Assembly: GCA_017558545.1 (NCBI GenBank)
Contig: JAFYUG010000406.1
Span: forward strand, 1-12,530
DNA length: 12,530 nt
Origin: Oscillospiraceae bacterium
GTDB lineage: Bacteria > Bacillota > Clostridia > Oscillospirales > Oscillospiraceae
Direction of reading: 5' to 3'
Shown: piece by piece, positions 1-6,752 of the stretch
Position numbering within the stretch: position 1 is the first letter of the stretch
How the letters are laid out: every line of letters begins with the position of its first letter
Position numbers and translations under genes: made by a program
The notes under the pieces: model-generated
Told to the model about the DNA's origin: nothing
Database searches by the model: none
Seen by the model: only the letters and a program-made list of their open reading frames with translations

Positions 1-969
1 GCTCTCTCCCTGCATGGAGCTAACAGGGCTCATAAGCGCACCGGTGGGGGCAAAAAGCACCTTGTTCCAAAGCCCTTCCCTCATGCATTTGAGAATATGG
101 CCGCAGAGCACGCTGGCGGCGCAGCCGCAGCCGGAGCCTCCGCTATGGGTGTCCTGAGTTTTCTCGTTATACATAAGCATACCGCAATCGGTAAAAACAA
201 TGGGCATATCAAGCCCTGCCCTGTCCAAAAGCTCAGCCAAAATCCCGTGTCCGAAATGCCCCAAATCTCCGGTTATAACCGCATCATAGTATTTTGGCTC
301 CCGGCGTGTTTCGCGAAAATGGGCAAGGAGAGTGTCAAGAGCGGCGGGAGCCATGGCGGCGCCCATGTTGCCGCTGTCGCATATTCCGCCGTCTACTATT
401 CTGCCGGTGGTCACATGGGTGATGCGTGGGCCAAAGCCCTCCCTGCAAAGCAGTGCCGCACCGGCTGCGGTGGCCGTCCATTGGGCGGTGGGGCTGCGCT
501 GTCCGCCATACTCAAGAGGCAGACGAAACTGCCTTTCCGCAGAGCAAAAATGGGAGCTTGTCATGGCGCAGAGTCTCTCTGCCATGCCTCCGTCTATGAG
601 CAGCGCTCCAAGGCTGAGACTTTCCCCCATAGTGGAGCAAGCGCCGTAAAGACCGAAAAAGGGTATGCCCGTGTCCTTGGCGGCGAAGGATGAGCCGGTG
701 CATTGGTTTAGAAGGTCTCCCGAGAGAAGATACTGCACTTCGTGGCTTTTAACTCCGCCCTTTTGCAGCATAAGCTCAAAGCAGCGCCTGAGCATAGCGC
801 TCTCTGCCTTCTCCCAGCTCTTTTCCCCAAAATAGCTATCGTCACTAACGTTGTCAAAGCGCTGACCCAAAGGGCCTTGGCCTTCCTTTTTGCCTACAAC
901 TGCGGCCTCTGCCGCGATAACGGGAGGATTATCCAATTTTATTGTCTGCGCTCCAAGGCGTTTGCCCAT
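1..969 (-). CDS. spoVAD: Stage V sporulation protein AD, 3' end outside window
   Basis: SpoVAD is a dipicolinic-acid-binding protein of the SpoVA channel, which moves Ca-dipicolinate into the forespore and out again at germination. It has a thiolase-like fold. Translating the minus strand from 969 gives 323 residues with no stop before the window edge. They align by eye with the roughly 338-residue Bacillus protein almost end to end: GPLGQRFD near residue 32, SGDLLNQ near 83, GACSTMGES at 109-117, AMTSSHFCSAERQFR at 135-149, MGAAMAPAALDT at 202-213, TGDLGHFGHGI at 233-243, GGSGCGC at 277-283 and APTGALMSP at 307-315. Only about 15-18 C-terminal residues are missing. The ATG is preceded by GGAG about 9 bases upstream. 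It is the first gene of its transcript here, divergent from the deformylase gene, whereas many genomes place spoVAC directly upstream. spoVAE would be expected downstream, outside the window. Confidence 0.96.
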   Translation of the reverse strand, partial: MGKRLGAQTIKLDNPPVIAAEAAVVGKKEGQGPLGQRFDNVSDDSYFGEKSWEKAESAMLRRCFELMLQKGGVKSHEVQYLLSGDLLNQCTGSSFAAKDTGIPFFGLYGACSTMGESLSLGALLIDGGMAERLCAMTSSHFCSAERQFRLPLEYGGQRSPTAQWTATAAGAALLCREGFGPRITHVTTGRIVDGGICDSGNMGAAMAPAALDTLLAHFRETRREPKYYDAVITGDLGHFGHGILAELLDRAGLDMPIVFTDCGMLMYNEKTQDTHSGGSGCGCAASVLCGHILKCMREGLWNKVLFAPTGALMSPVSSMQGES

Positions 970-1079
970 CTTTTTCAACTCCTTTTTCTATATTTTTTCC
1001 GCGGAGAGTGAAAAAATACATGGCGGAGAGGGCGGGAATGTAGTAAAATGATTTTATTAATTTTATCCGAGGTGAAAAT
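970..1079. promoter_or_regulatory. Divergent intergenic region of spoVAD and def
   Basis: This 110-base gap must hold both promoters. On the minus strand GTATT (1015-1019) and AAATATA (989-995), 19 bases apart, partly resemble the forespore SigG pattern (GHATR and CATWHTA), which would suit spoVAD. The match is imperfect and the spacer is one or two bases long. On the plus strand TAAAAT at 1044-1049 is a possible SigA -10 box for the deformylase unit, but no good -35 box lies 17 bases upstream. Ribosome sites are clear on both sides: GAGGTG at 1069-1074 for the deformylase and GGAG near 979-982 (minus) for spoVAD. Confidence 0.35.
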
Positions 1080-1490
1080 ATGGTTCGGGAAATAATGAAA
1101 GACCCCATATTCCTTGCGCAGAAATCCCAAAAGGCAAGGGCGGAGGATTTGCCCGTAGCTCAGGATTTGCTGGAAACTCTCATCGCCCATGCCGATGGCT
1201 GCGTTGGTATGGCCGCAAATATGATAGGCGTGAATAAATGCATAATTGCATTCAATGACGAGGGCAGCTATACCCTTATGCTCAATCCCGTTATTAAGAA
1301 GTTCTCCGGAGCTTATGAAACGGAGGAAGGCTGCCTCTCCCTGCCGGGAGTGCGCCCCTGCCGCCGATATAAAACCATCAAGGTGGAGTATGAAACCTTG
1401 AAGCTGGAAAAGCGCATCAAAACCTATACCGGCTACACCGCCCAGATAATCCAGCATGAAATTGACCATACAAACGGCATTTTGATCTGA
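1080..1490 (+). CDS. def: Peptide deformylase, short clostridial type
   Basis: Removes the N-formyl group from initiator methionine of nascent proteins in the cytoplasm; a metal-dependent hydrolase. The 136-residue product shows the three deformylase motifs: CVGMAANM at 41-48 (motif 1, usually GxGxAAxQ), EGCLS at 83-87 with metal-ligand Cys85, and HEIDH at 126-130 with metal-ligand His126 and His130 and catalytic Glu127. The motif 1 glutamine that normally helps form the oxyanion hole is methionine here (Met48). I recall this substitution in a subfamily of short clostridial deformylases, so it is probably ancestral to that group and not a defect. Many genomes carry such a protein beside a canonical deformylase, so it may be a second copy. 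A GAGGTG ribosome site lies 5 bases before the ATG. The next gene starts 14 bases after the stop, suggesting one transcript. Confidence 0.9.
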   Translation: MVREIMKDPIFLAQKSQKARAEDLPVAQDLLETLIAHADGCVGMAANMIGVNKCIIAFNDEGSYTLMLNPVIKKFSGAYETEEGCLSLPGVRPCRRYKTIKVEYETLKLEKRIKTYTGYTAQIIQHEIDHTNGILI

Positions 1491-1504
1491 GAGGAGAGGG
1501 AAGG

Positions 1505-2257
1505 ATGATAGTATATTTCACCGGCACCGGCAATAGCCGTTATTGCGCGGAGCTTTTGGCCGAAACTCTCTCCGACGAGATAATAGACTCCCGCCCCTTT
1601 ATTAAGGACGGCATTGCCGCCGAGCTTATAAGCGAAAAGCCATGGGTTTTCGTCGGTCCCGTATACGCATGGCAGATGGCCAGAGTTTTTGTGGACTTCA
1701 TCCGCGCAGGCAGCTTTTCCGGCAATAGAAAGGCCTATTTCGTCATAACCTGCGGCGCAGGCATAGGTAGCGCGGGAGCATATATGGAGGCTCTTTGCAA
1801 GGAAAAGGGCTTTGAGTATATGGGCACCCACGAGGCGATTATGCCGGAAAACTATGTGGCCATGTTCCCCGTGCCAGACGAGGAAAAGAGCCGCCGCATA
1901 ATAAATGTGGCTGCCAAACGCCTTGAAAAGCGCGCTGAGCTTATCAAAAAGGGCGAAAGCCTCCCCGCCAAAAAGCTGGGCGGCAAGGATAAGCTTCTCT
2001 CCGGCGCGGTTAACAAGGGCTTTTATAAGCACTATGTCAAGGCTAAGAAGTTCTATACAACGGATAAATGTACCTCCTGCGGCAAGTGCGTGAAGCTCTG
2101 CCCCCTCAATAACGTGAGCATGGAAAATGGCTCTGTGAAGTGGGGAGAAAACTGCACCCACTGTATGGCCTGCATATGCTATTGCCCTGCCGAGGCTATA
2201 GAATACGGCAAAGCCAGCGTTGGCAAAAGAAGATATAAATGTCCCGAATATAAATAA
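1505..2257 (+). CDS. EFR1-family ferredoxin-flavodoxin protein
   Basis: A 250-residue electron-transfer protein combining an N-terminal flavodoxin-like domain with a C-terminal two-cluster ferredoxin domain. The FMN phosphate-binding loop is visible as FTGTGNSRY at 5-13, and GPVYAWQM at 51-58 fits the second flavin loop. The C-terminus carries two CxxCxxCxxxCP motifs, Cys189/192/195/199 and Cys217/220/223/227, for two [4Fe-4S] clusters. Length and order match the EFR1 family common in anaerobic Clostridia, where the electron partner is usually unknown. An AGGAG site at 1492-1496 supports the ATG. It sits 14 bases behind the deformylase gene and is probably co-transcribed with it, although no functional link is obvious. 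A strong terminator follows the stop codon. Confidence 0.9.
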   Translation: MIVYFTGTGNSRYCAELLAETLSDEIIDSRPFIKDGIAAELISEKPWVFVGPVYAWQMARVFVDFIRAGSFSGNRKAYFVITCGAGIGSAGAYMEALCKEKGFEYMGTHEAIMPENYVAMFPVPDEEKSRRIINVAAKRLEKRAELIKKGESLPAKKLGGKDKLLSGAVNKGFYKHYVKAKKFYTTDKCTSCGKCVKLCPLNNVSMENGSVKWGENCTHCMACICYCPAEAIEYGKASVGKRRYKCPEYK

Positions 2258-2258
2258 A

Positions 2259-2296
2259 AAAGAGTGGTTGTCCAATAGGGCAACCACTCTTTCTTC
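2259..2296. terminator. Bidirectional terminator between convergent genes
   Basis: A 12-bp perfect stem, AAAGAGTGGTTG at 2259-2270 with CAACCACTCTTT at 2281-2292, encloses a 10-base loop that can pair further through CC/GG. Plus-strand transcripts end in TTTCTTCT. Minus-strand transcripts end in a longer TTTTTTATTTA run. It can therefore serve the EFR1 gene and, from the other side, the lipoprotein gene that stops at 2335. Confidence 0.9.
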
Positions 2297-2306
2297 TACC
2301 TTTAAA

Positions 2307-2329
2307 GCCTCTCCCTATAGGGGCGAGGG
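2307..2329 (-). repeat. Hairpin after the 809-aa lipoprotein gene
   Basis: CCTC-n-CCC (2308-2315) and GGG-n-GAGG (2321-2328) fold into a short GC-rich hairpin lying 6 bases after the lipoprotein stop on the minus strand, followed by CTTTAAA. A similar hairpin with the same GCCTC...GAGGC ends and trailing TTTAA occurs after the paralogous gene at 4801-4823. This suggests it was part of the duplicated unit. It could be a weak terminator, an RNA-stabilising hairpin or a processing site. Confidence 0.6.
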
Positions 2330-2334
2330 TGCGC

Positions 2335-4764
2335 TCAATCTCCATTTATCATCAAGGGATAGCGGAAAATAACTTCTCCGTTTGTGTCTGTGTAGGTGCA
2401 GAAATTTTCATCGGTGTTCACAATGAGACCGTTATAAATATCTGTCCATTGGCCGAAATCCGCAACTTCCTCCATGTTGGAATCATAGAGCTTGCTCATG
2501 AAATTTTCGTTATATACGGCTATGTATTCTTCACCGGTGCACTGATCCACAATTGTGCGATAAGCGCCCATGGCCAAACCGGGAACAACGGAGTCGGGGG
2601 TGAAGTGGGTTTTGAAATCCCAGCTATAAAGCTCGGCGGGATGCTCAATATTGCCATCCCAGAACATTATATAGGGAAGAGTGCTGTGAGGGCCCGTCAT
2701 ATAGTTTGCCATGAGTTGTTCAGCAATGCAGTATTCCTCCGCGGTAGGAATCTCAAGGCTTTCCTCTGTAACGGTGTTGAGCATGCGGAAGTAATCGCCC
2801 TCATGTTTGAAGATTATGGGGCAACCGCTGAGGTAATAGGAACTTTCCCATTCTGCAACGCCTTCAAGGGGGATGCTGCTGCCGTCAAAGCGGTAAAAGG
2901 TCTGACCGTCTATATAGCCTGCGCCTGCGGCCTTGGCATTGCTGCTCATATGGAAGAGGGGAGTACCCTCTGCATCATACATGGTGTAGCTATAATCATA
3001 CTCCTTGGCTGCGTAATAGTTGCCGCCGTCGTGGGCAATGATGCTTATGTTTTCAGGCGGGATTATCCAGTTGCCGTGAAGGTCTGCAAGGCCGACGCGA
3101 TTTGTATCAAAGTCGCCATAGACTATTATTCTCTCTCCATTGGAAAACTCCGCGCTGTCCCATCCTCCGGCTGCTATACTGCCGTCGGGAGCAATAAGAT
3201 AGCATTCGCTGCCATCGCCGTCATCAAGCCATGCAAGAAGATAGCCATTGGCTCCCTCATAAACACTTTCGAATGCCAGATTGCCAAGCTGCAAATCGCT
3301 GCCCTTGAAGATGATGTTTCCCTCAAAATCATAGATGACGAAGTTTTGGTCATAATAGCCGTTGATGCAAAGTATTCCGAAGTCGAAAGCGCGGATTTCT
3401 GCGTATTCGGGGCTGACAAAGCTGCCGTCGGTGGTGGTGAAGGTGTAGAGCATCTTTGCCTCGCCGCTGCCATCATTGATGCTGCGTCCAAGCAAAAGGG
3501 CGGGGACATAATTTGTGTGGGCATTTTTCCAGTAATAAAGGCGGCTTACTTCCGAGTAAACGCAGTCGCAGACTATGCGCCCCTGCTCGTCGAAAAGGCC
3601 GTAAATGGGTGCGCTGCCATAGTCGGCATAGTTAATAATACCCACATAGGGATAGATGGTGCCGTAATCATCCCGAGCAACCAAGGCATCTATATGCTCT
3701 TCACTAAGTCGGCTATATTTTGCCAGAGTTTCATCCTTGCCGCTGAGAGCCTCGGGGTGGGTTGCAACGGTGTAGCCGCTTTTGGTGGTAATATCGGGGA
3801 AGTCCTCATAGTCCTTCACAGGCACATAGCCCTCGCTTTTAACAAGGCGCTGACCCTCGGCGCTTTGGAGCCACTCAAACATGATTCTGGCGGAACTGTC
3901 CGCAGGCTCGTCGGCGGCAATAACCGTGTAATAGTTGCTGAGATGGGGATAAGCGCCGTCGCGGATGTTTTCGTCCGTAGGTTCAACGCCGTCCACGGCT
4001 ATGATTTTCAGACCCTCAGCCATGCGCATATCGTTGGCGTAGTAATAAACGGAGTAGCCAATGGCGCCGGAGGAATTATCATAGGAGCGGACATATTCCA
4101 TCAGCTCTCCCATGCTGCCCGCCATAAATTCCGTGGGAGCGGCCATCATGGGCGTATCCCCCATAACCAGCTTTTCCATAAGAGCCTGACTTCCTGCGCC
4201 GGAGTTGCGCTGAAAAGCCGCAATGGGCTCATCCTCACCGCCTACTTCGGCCCAGTTGGTAATTTCTCCGGTGTATATGCCGATAATCTGCTCCGTGGTA
4301 AGACTATTAACGCTGTTGCCCTCGTTCACAACGAAGATAAGGGCATCCGTGGCAATAGGCTCCATCTCATACTCAAAATTATTGCTGTCCATCTCCGCAA
4401 AAACATCGGCAGAGGGCACGCTGGCAATGAGGATGTCGCAGCTGTCGGAGTACATAAGATTTCGGTAAGATTGGCTGGTGCGGTTAAACTGCACCAAGTC
4501 CTCCACGTCCTCCAGACTCTCGCCCAAAAGCAGACTTGCCGCCGCCTGAGAGAGGGGCACAAGGGAAGTGGAGCCATCCATCTTGGGCATATTCTCTCTT
4601 GTGAAAACGAAGAGATTTTCCGGCTCCGCTTCCGGAGTAGGCTCCGGTGAAGGCTCCGAAATCTCCGGTGTGATAACCGGCTTATCTATATCCTCCCCGC
4701 AGCCTGCGAAAAGGGATAAACATATAGCCAAAGCCAAAATAATGCAAAAAAGCTTCTTTGTCAT
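2335..4764 (-). CDS. Lipoprotein: PstS-like binding domain fused to WG-like repeats
   Basis: An 809-residue secreted lipoprotein. Residues 1-22 are a lipoprotein signal ending in LFAGC (lipid-anchored Cys22), followed by a Pro/Glu-rich linker to about residue 50. Residues 58-320 look like a PstS-type phosphate or anion binding domain: DGSTS at 63-67, LTTEQIIGIYTGEITNW at 155-171, RNSGAGSQ at 186-193 and GAIGY at 233-237 are hallmark segments. Residues 345-809 carry degenerate WG-like repeats, for example YGLFDEQGRIVCDCVY (388-403), DGSFVSPEY and VGLADLHGNWIIPP, which probably form a beta-propeller-like domain. That second part matches the upstream 523-residue paralogue, including the shared C-terminal MINGD. 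No PstC, PstA or PstB genes are nearby, so transport is doubtful and a sensing or scaffold role is as likely. The AAAGGAG site at 4775-4781 supports the start. It is probably transcribed with the paralogue 71 bases upstream. Ligand and function are not known. Confidence 0.85.
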   Translation of the reverse strand: MTKKLFCIILALAICLSLFAGCGEDIDKPVITPEISEPSPEPTPEAEPENLFVFTRENMPKMDGSTSLVPLSQAAASLLLGESLEDVEDLVQFNRTSQSYRNLMYSDSCDILIASVPSADVFAEMDSNNFEYEMEPIATDALIFVVNEGNSVNSLTTEQIIGIYTGEITNWAEVGGEDEPIAAFQRNSGAGSQALMEKLVMGDTPMMAAPTEFMAGSMGELMEYVRSYDNSSGAIGYSVYYYANDMRMAEGLKIIAVDGVEPTDENIRDGAYPHLSNYYTVIAADEPADSSARIMFEWLQSAEGQRLVKSEGYVPVKDYEDFPDITTKSGYTVATHPEALSGKDETLAKYSRLSEEHIDALVARDDYGTIYPYVGIINYADYGSAPIYGLFDEQGRIVCDCVYSEVSRLYYWKNAHTNYVPALLLGRSINDGSGEAKMLYTFTTTDGSFVSPEYAEIRAFDFGILCINGYYDQNFVIYDFEGNIIFKGSDLQLGNLAFESVYEGANGYLLAWLDDGDGSECYLIAPDGSIAAGGWDSAEFSNGERIIVYGDFDTNRVGLADLHGNWIIPPENISIIAHDGGNYYAAKEYDYSYTMYDAEGTPLFHMSSNAKAAGAGYIDGQTFYRFDGSSIPLEGVAEWESSYYLSGCPIIFKHEGDYFRMLNTVTEESLEIPTAEEYCIAEQLMANYMTGPHSTLPYIMFWDGNIEHPAELYSWDFKTHFTPDSVVPGLAMGAYRTIVDQCTGEEYIAVYNENFMSKLYDSNMEEVADFGQWTDIYNGLIVNTDENFCTYTDTNGEVIFRYPLMINGD

Positions 4765-4800
4765 ATCGCCGCAACTCCTTTCTTAAGTGCATTAGTTAAA

Positions 4801-4823
4801 GCCTCGCCCCTTTAGGAAGAGGC
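4801..4823 (-). repeat. Hairpin between the paired lipoprotein genes
   Basis: GCCTC at 4801-4805 pairs with GAGGC at 4819-4823, with an inner CC/GG pair and a TTTA loop. On the minus strand it follows the 523-aa gene stop by 12 bases and is trailed by TTTAACTAAT. It resembles the hairpin at 2307-2329 behind the second gene. In this position it could act as a partial terminator or a processing site that sets the ratio of the two lipoprotein transcripts. No clear promoter is visible in the rest of the 71-base gap, only the ribosome site of the next gene. Confidence 0.55.
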
Positions 4824-4835
4824 GGGAAGATTTGC

Positions 4836-6407
4836 TCAATCTCCGTTTATCATTATGGGATAGCGGAAAATGAGCTCTCCCATAGGCTCAATATAAGAAC
4901 ACCACTCGCTGTCTAACATAAAGCATTTTCCATTCCACATACTGTCCCATGTGCCGCCGGCTACGAAAAATGTGCCGTCGCTTTTGTATAGGTCTTCGCC
5001 GCCGCTAATATTTCTGGCGCAGATGTATTCTTCGCCGGTGAGGCCATCCATAACAGCGTAGATGCCCACTCTTTCCATAAGGACAGGAAAATCGAACTCT
5101 TTTTCAAGACTCCAATCCGTGAGTATAGGATAGGGACCAAGTGCTGAGATATCATCTTCAAAATACCAGATGCAGGGTATGCTGCTGACCGGGCCTGTGC
5201 CATCAATGAGCAAACTGTGAACATTGACCCAGCTATATCCTTCTGTCTCCAAAACTCTCTCAGCACCGGTGAACAGGTTTATTATGCGGTTTTCAGTTTC
5301 GCTTACAACAACCATCAGCGGACAATTATCGGGGGCATCAACGGGAATATAGAAACTGTCCCCAACTTCAAAGCTTCCGTTGCCGTCAGCAAGATAATAA
5401 ATGCCGTCTAAGGTGTATCCCCAGCGCTGGTAAACTGCGCCATCGGGGAGCTTAGTTTTCAGTTGTCCCGAAGCATCAAAAATATATGCTCCCTTGTCAT
5501 CGGCGGCATAATAGCCGCTGCCGCAGGTACGGATGCTTTCATATTTGGGAGGCAGGATAGTGGCACAGCTATAAGATATTTCTTCCCCTTCATTGCTTTG
5601 GACATGAATGATTGCCAGTCCCCAGCTCTCTTCTGTCTGATATATGATGGCATAGTCGCTTAAAAATGCCGCGCTTACCCATCCTCCGGCCAAAATTTCT
5701 CCCTTGGAAGTGAGAAGATGTACCCTTTCCTGTCCTGTGGCCTCGTCCATAAGCCATGCGCAGAAGATATCGCCGGAAGAGAGTGAGATTGATTCGGCCA
5801 TTGCAATTCGCTTGTTGTCATCAAAGCGGCTCTCCTCCGTGAAAAGCACAGTGCCGTCAAAGCCGTATACTGTGAATACATTGCTTGTGCTGCTTTCGGC
5901 GCATACTGCGCCAAAGGCAAGTCCCCTCACATAGCCATATTCGGGGCTCACAAAGCTGCCATCAAGGCAGGCTACGGCGCAGCGGTAATTTCCGGGCTCG
6001 CCGCGATAAAGCCCAAGGAGAGGAACGGATTCTATTCTGTTGCCGTTTTGGTATTCAAGGCGGCGAACAGAATAATAAACACTGTCGCATACTATGCGTC
6101 CCGATGCGTCAAAAATGCCATAGGTGTATGTGGGCTCGCTGTAACTATTGTAGCTTACTTCGCCAACAAAGGGATAAAGCGCGCCATAATCTTCTCTGGG
6201 AACAAGAGCATCAATTGGCTCTTCGGACAGGCGGGTATAAAATGGCTCAAGAACTATATCGGGCTCCTCGGCAGGGGTTTGCACATCGTGAGTTGGCTCG
6301 GGAGTAATTTGAGGCATTTGGGCAGCCGGACTCTCCTGAGAGCAGCCGGAAAAAAGACCCGCGCACATAATTAAGGCCAAAATAATGCAAAACAGTTTCT
6401 TTGTCAT
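4836..6407 (-). CDS. WG-like repeat lipoprotein, paralogue of downstream gene
   Basis: A 523-residue secreted lipoprotein of unknown function. The signal MTKKLFCIILAL is shared with the downstream paralogue and ends in the lipobox LFSGC (Cys22), followed by a Pro/Glu/Thr linker to about residue 50. The rest consists of degenerate WG-like repeats: TYGIFDASGRIVCDSVY (near 95-111), DGSFVSPEYGYV, VYGFDGTVLF, ILPPKYESIRTCGSGYYAADDKG and YIFDASGQL fit the pattern of a Gly-aromatic strand, an Asp/Gly turn and a hydrophobic strand ending in a Tyr. The opening segment RLSEEPIDALVPREDYGALYPFVG closely matches residues 352-375 of the 809-aa protein, and both proteins end RYP(I/L)MINGD. It differs mainly by lacking the PstS-like domain. 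The AAAGGAG site at 6418-6424 and a stretch of about 20 bases before the start are nearly identical in the two genes. Likely a ligand-binding or protein-interaction surface protein. Confidence 0.82.
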   Translation of the reverse strand: MTKKLFCIILALIMCAGLFSGCSQESPAAQMPQITPEPTHDVQTPAEEPDIVLEPFYTRLSEEPIDALVPREDYGALYPFVGEVSYNSYSEPTYTYGIFDASGRIVCDSVYYSVRRLEYQNGNRIESVPLLGLYRGEPGNYRCAVACLDGSFVSPEYGYVRGLAFGAVCAESSTSNVFTVYGFDGTVLFTEESRFDDNKRIAMAESISLSSGDIFCAWLMDEATGQERVHLLTSKGEILAGGWVSAAFLSDYAIIYQTEESWGLAIIHVQSNEGEEISYSCATILPPKYESIRTCGSGYYAADDKGAYIFDASGQLKTKLPDGAVYQRWGYTLDGIYYLADGNGSFEVGDSFYIPVDAPDNCPLMVVVSETENRIINLFTGAERVLETEGYSWVNVHSLLIDGTGPVSSIPCIWYFEDDISALGPYPILTDWSLEKEFDFPVLMERVGIYAVMDGLTGEEYICARNISGGEDLYKSDGTFFVAGGTWDSMWNGKCFMLDSEWCSYIEPMGELIFRYPIMINGD

Positions 6408-6434
6408 ATCGCCGCAACTCCTTTCTGAAGTACA

Positions 6435-6463
6435 AATTTATGTTACAACAAATAAGACGTAAA
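6435..6463 (-). promoter_or_regulatory. Candidate SigA promoter for the lipoprotein genes
   Basis: On the minus strand TTTACG (6458-6463) and TAAATT (6435-6440) are separated by 17 bases. Each matches the SigA consensus at four of six positions. The box lies 28 bases before the 523-aa gene start, in an A/T-rich stretch downstream of the hairpin at 6520-6564. If real, the lipoprotein pair can be expressed apart from the repressor-protease pair. Confidence 0.35.
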
Positions 6464-6519
6464 AAGAAGAAAAAAGTTCCTGAGTTTGAAAAAATAAGCT
6501 TAATGAAAAGGGGCAAAGC

Positions 6520-6564
6520 AACACCCTCTCTGTCATTTGATTCGCGCATGACAGAGAGGGTGTT
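6520..6564 (-). terminator. 17-bp perfect hairpin, possible terminator
   Basis: AACACCCTCTCTGTCAT (6520-6536) pairs perfectly with 6548-6564 around an 11-base loop. On the minus strand it lies about 190 bases after the M56 protease stop codon and about 110 bases before the lipoprotein start. It is followed by GCTTTGCCCCTTTT, which is not a clean U-run. It may end the protease transcript, insulate the next promoter or stabilise an RNA end. A weaker hairpin, ATGCCGCC (6578-6585) with GGCAGCAT (6600-6607), lies beside it. Confidence 0.5.
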
Positions 6565-6612
6565 CGGGTTATCGAGGATGCCGCCCCCTGCAATGGCGTG
6601 GCAGCATATTAC

Positions 6613-6656
6613 CTCGTCATTGCGAGGAGGCCGCAGGCCGACGTGGCAATCCGTAA
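6613..6656. repeat. Palindromic interspersed repeat, copy 1
   Basis: The outer arms CTCGTCATTGCGA (6613-6625) and TGGCAATCCGTAA (6644-6656) include ATTGC/GCAAT complementary cores and enclose a GC-rich centre with GGCC-gca-GGCC. The same arms, base for base, occur at 11339-11380 around a different palindromic centre. Sequences of this ATTGCGA...TGGCAAT kind are widespread non-coding repeats in bacteria and produce spurious reading frames on translation. Lies in the gene-free 6408-6752 stretch. Confidence 0.8.
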
Positions 6657-6667
6657 GCCTATGACAC

Positions 6668-6725
6668 AAAAGTGAGTAGGGCGGGCTGCCAACAGCCCGC
6701 CGCAGTGAAAACCTGCACTCATTTT
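6668..6725. repeat. Nested hairpin downstream of the M56 gene
   Basis: GGCGGGCTG (6680-6688) and CAGCCCGCC (6693-6701) form a 9-bp perfect stem with a CCAA loop. Outer imperfect arms, AAAGTGAGTAGG at about 6669-6680 and CCTGCACTCATTTT at about 6712-6725, extend it. It starts 28 bases after the M56 protease stop on the minus strand and has no U-run, so termination is uncertain. It may belong to the same repeat cluster as the element at 6613-6656. Confidence 0.6.
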
Positions 6726-6752
6726 GCGGGGAAACAGCAGATATGAGATACA

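Noticed and set aside
1433..2287. 284-codon open frame on the minus strand
   Set aside because: Antisense to the EFR1 gene, whose flavodoxin loop and two ferredoxin motifs are unmistakable.
2329..4650. 773-codon open frame on the plus strand
   Set aside because: It is antisense to the 809-aa lipoprotein, which has a signal peptide, ribosome site and recognisable domains. The plus-strand translation resembles no family and has no ribosome site; it arises from the codon usage of the real gene.
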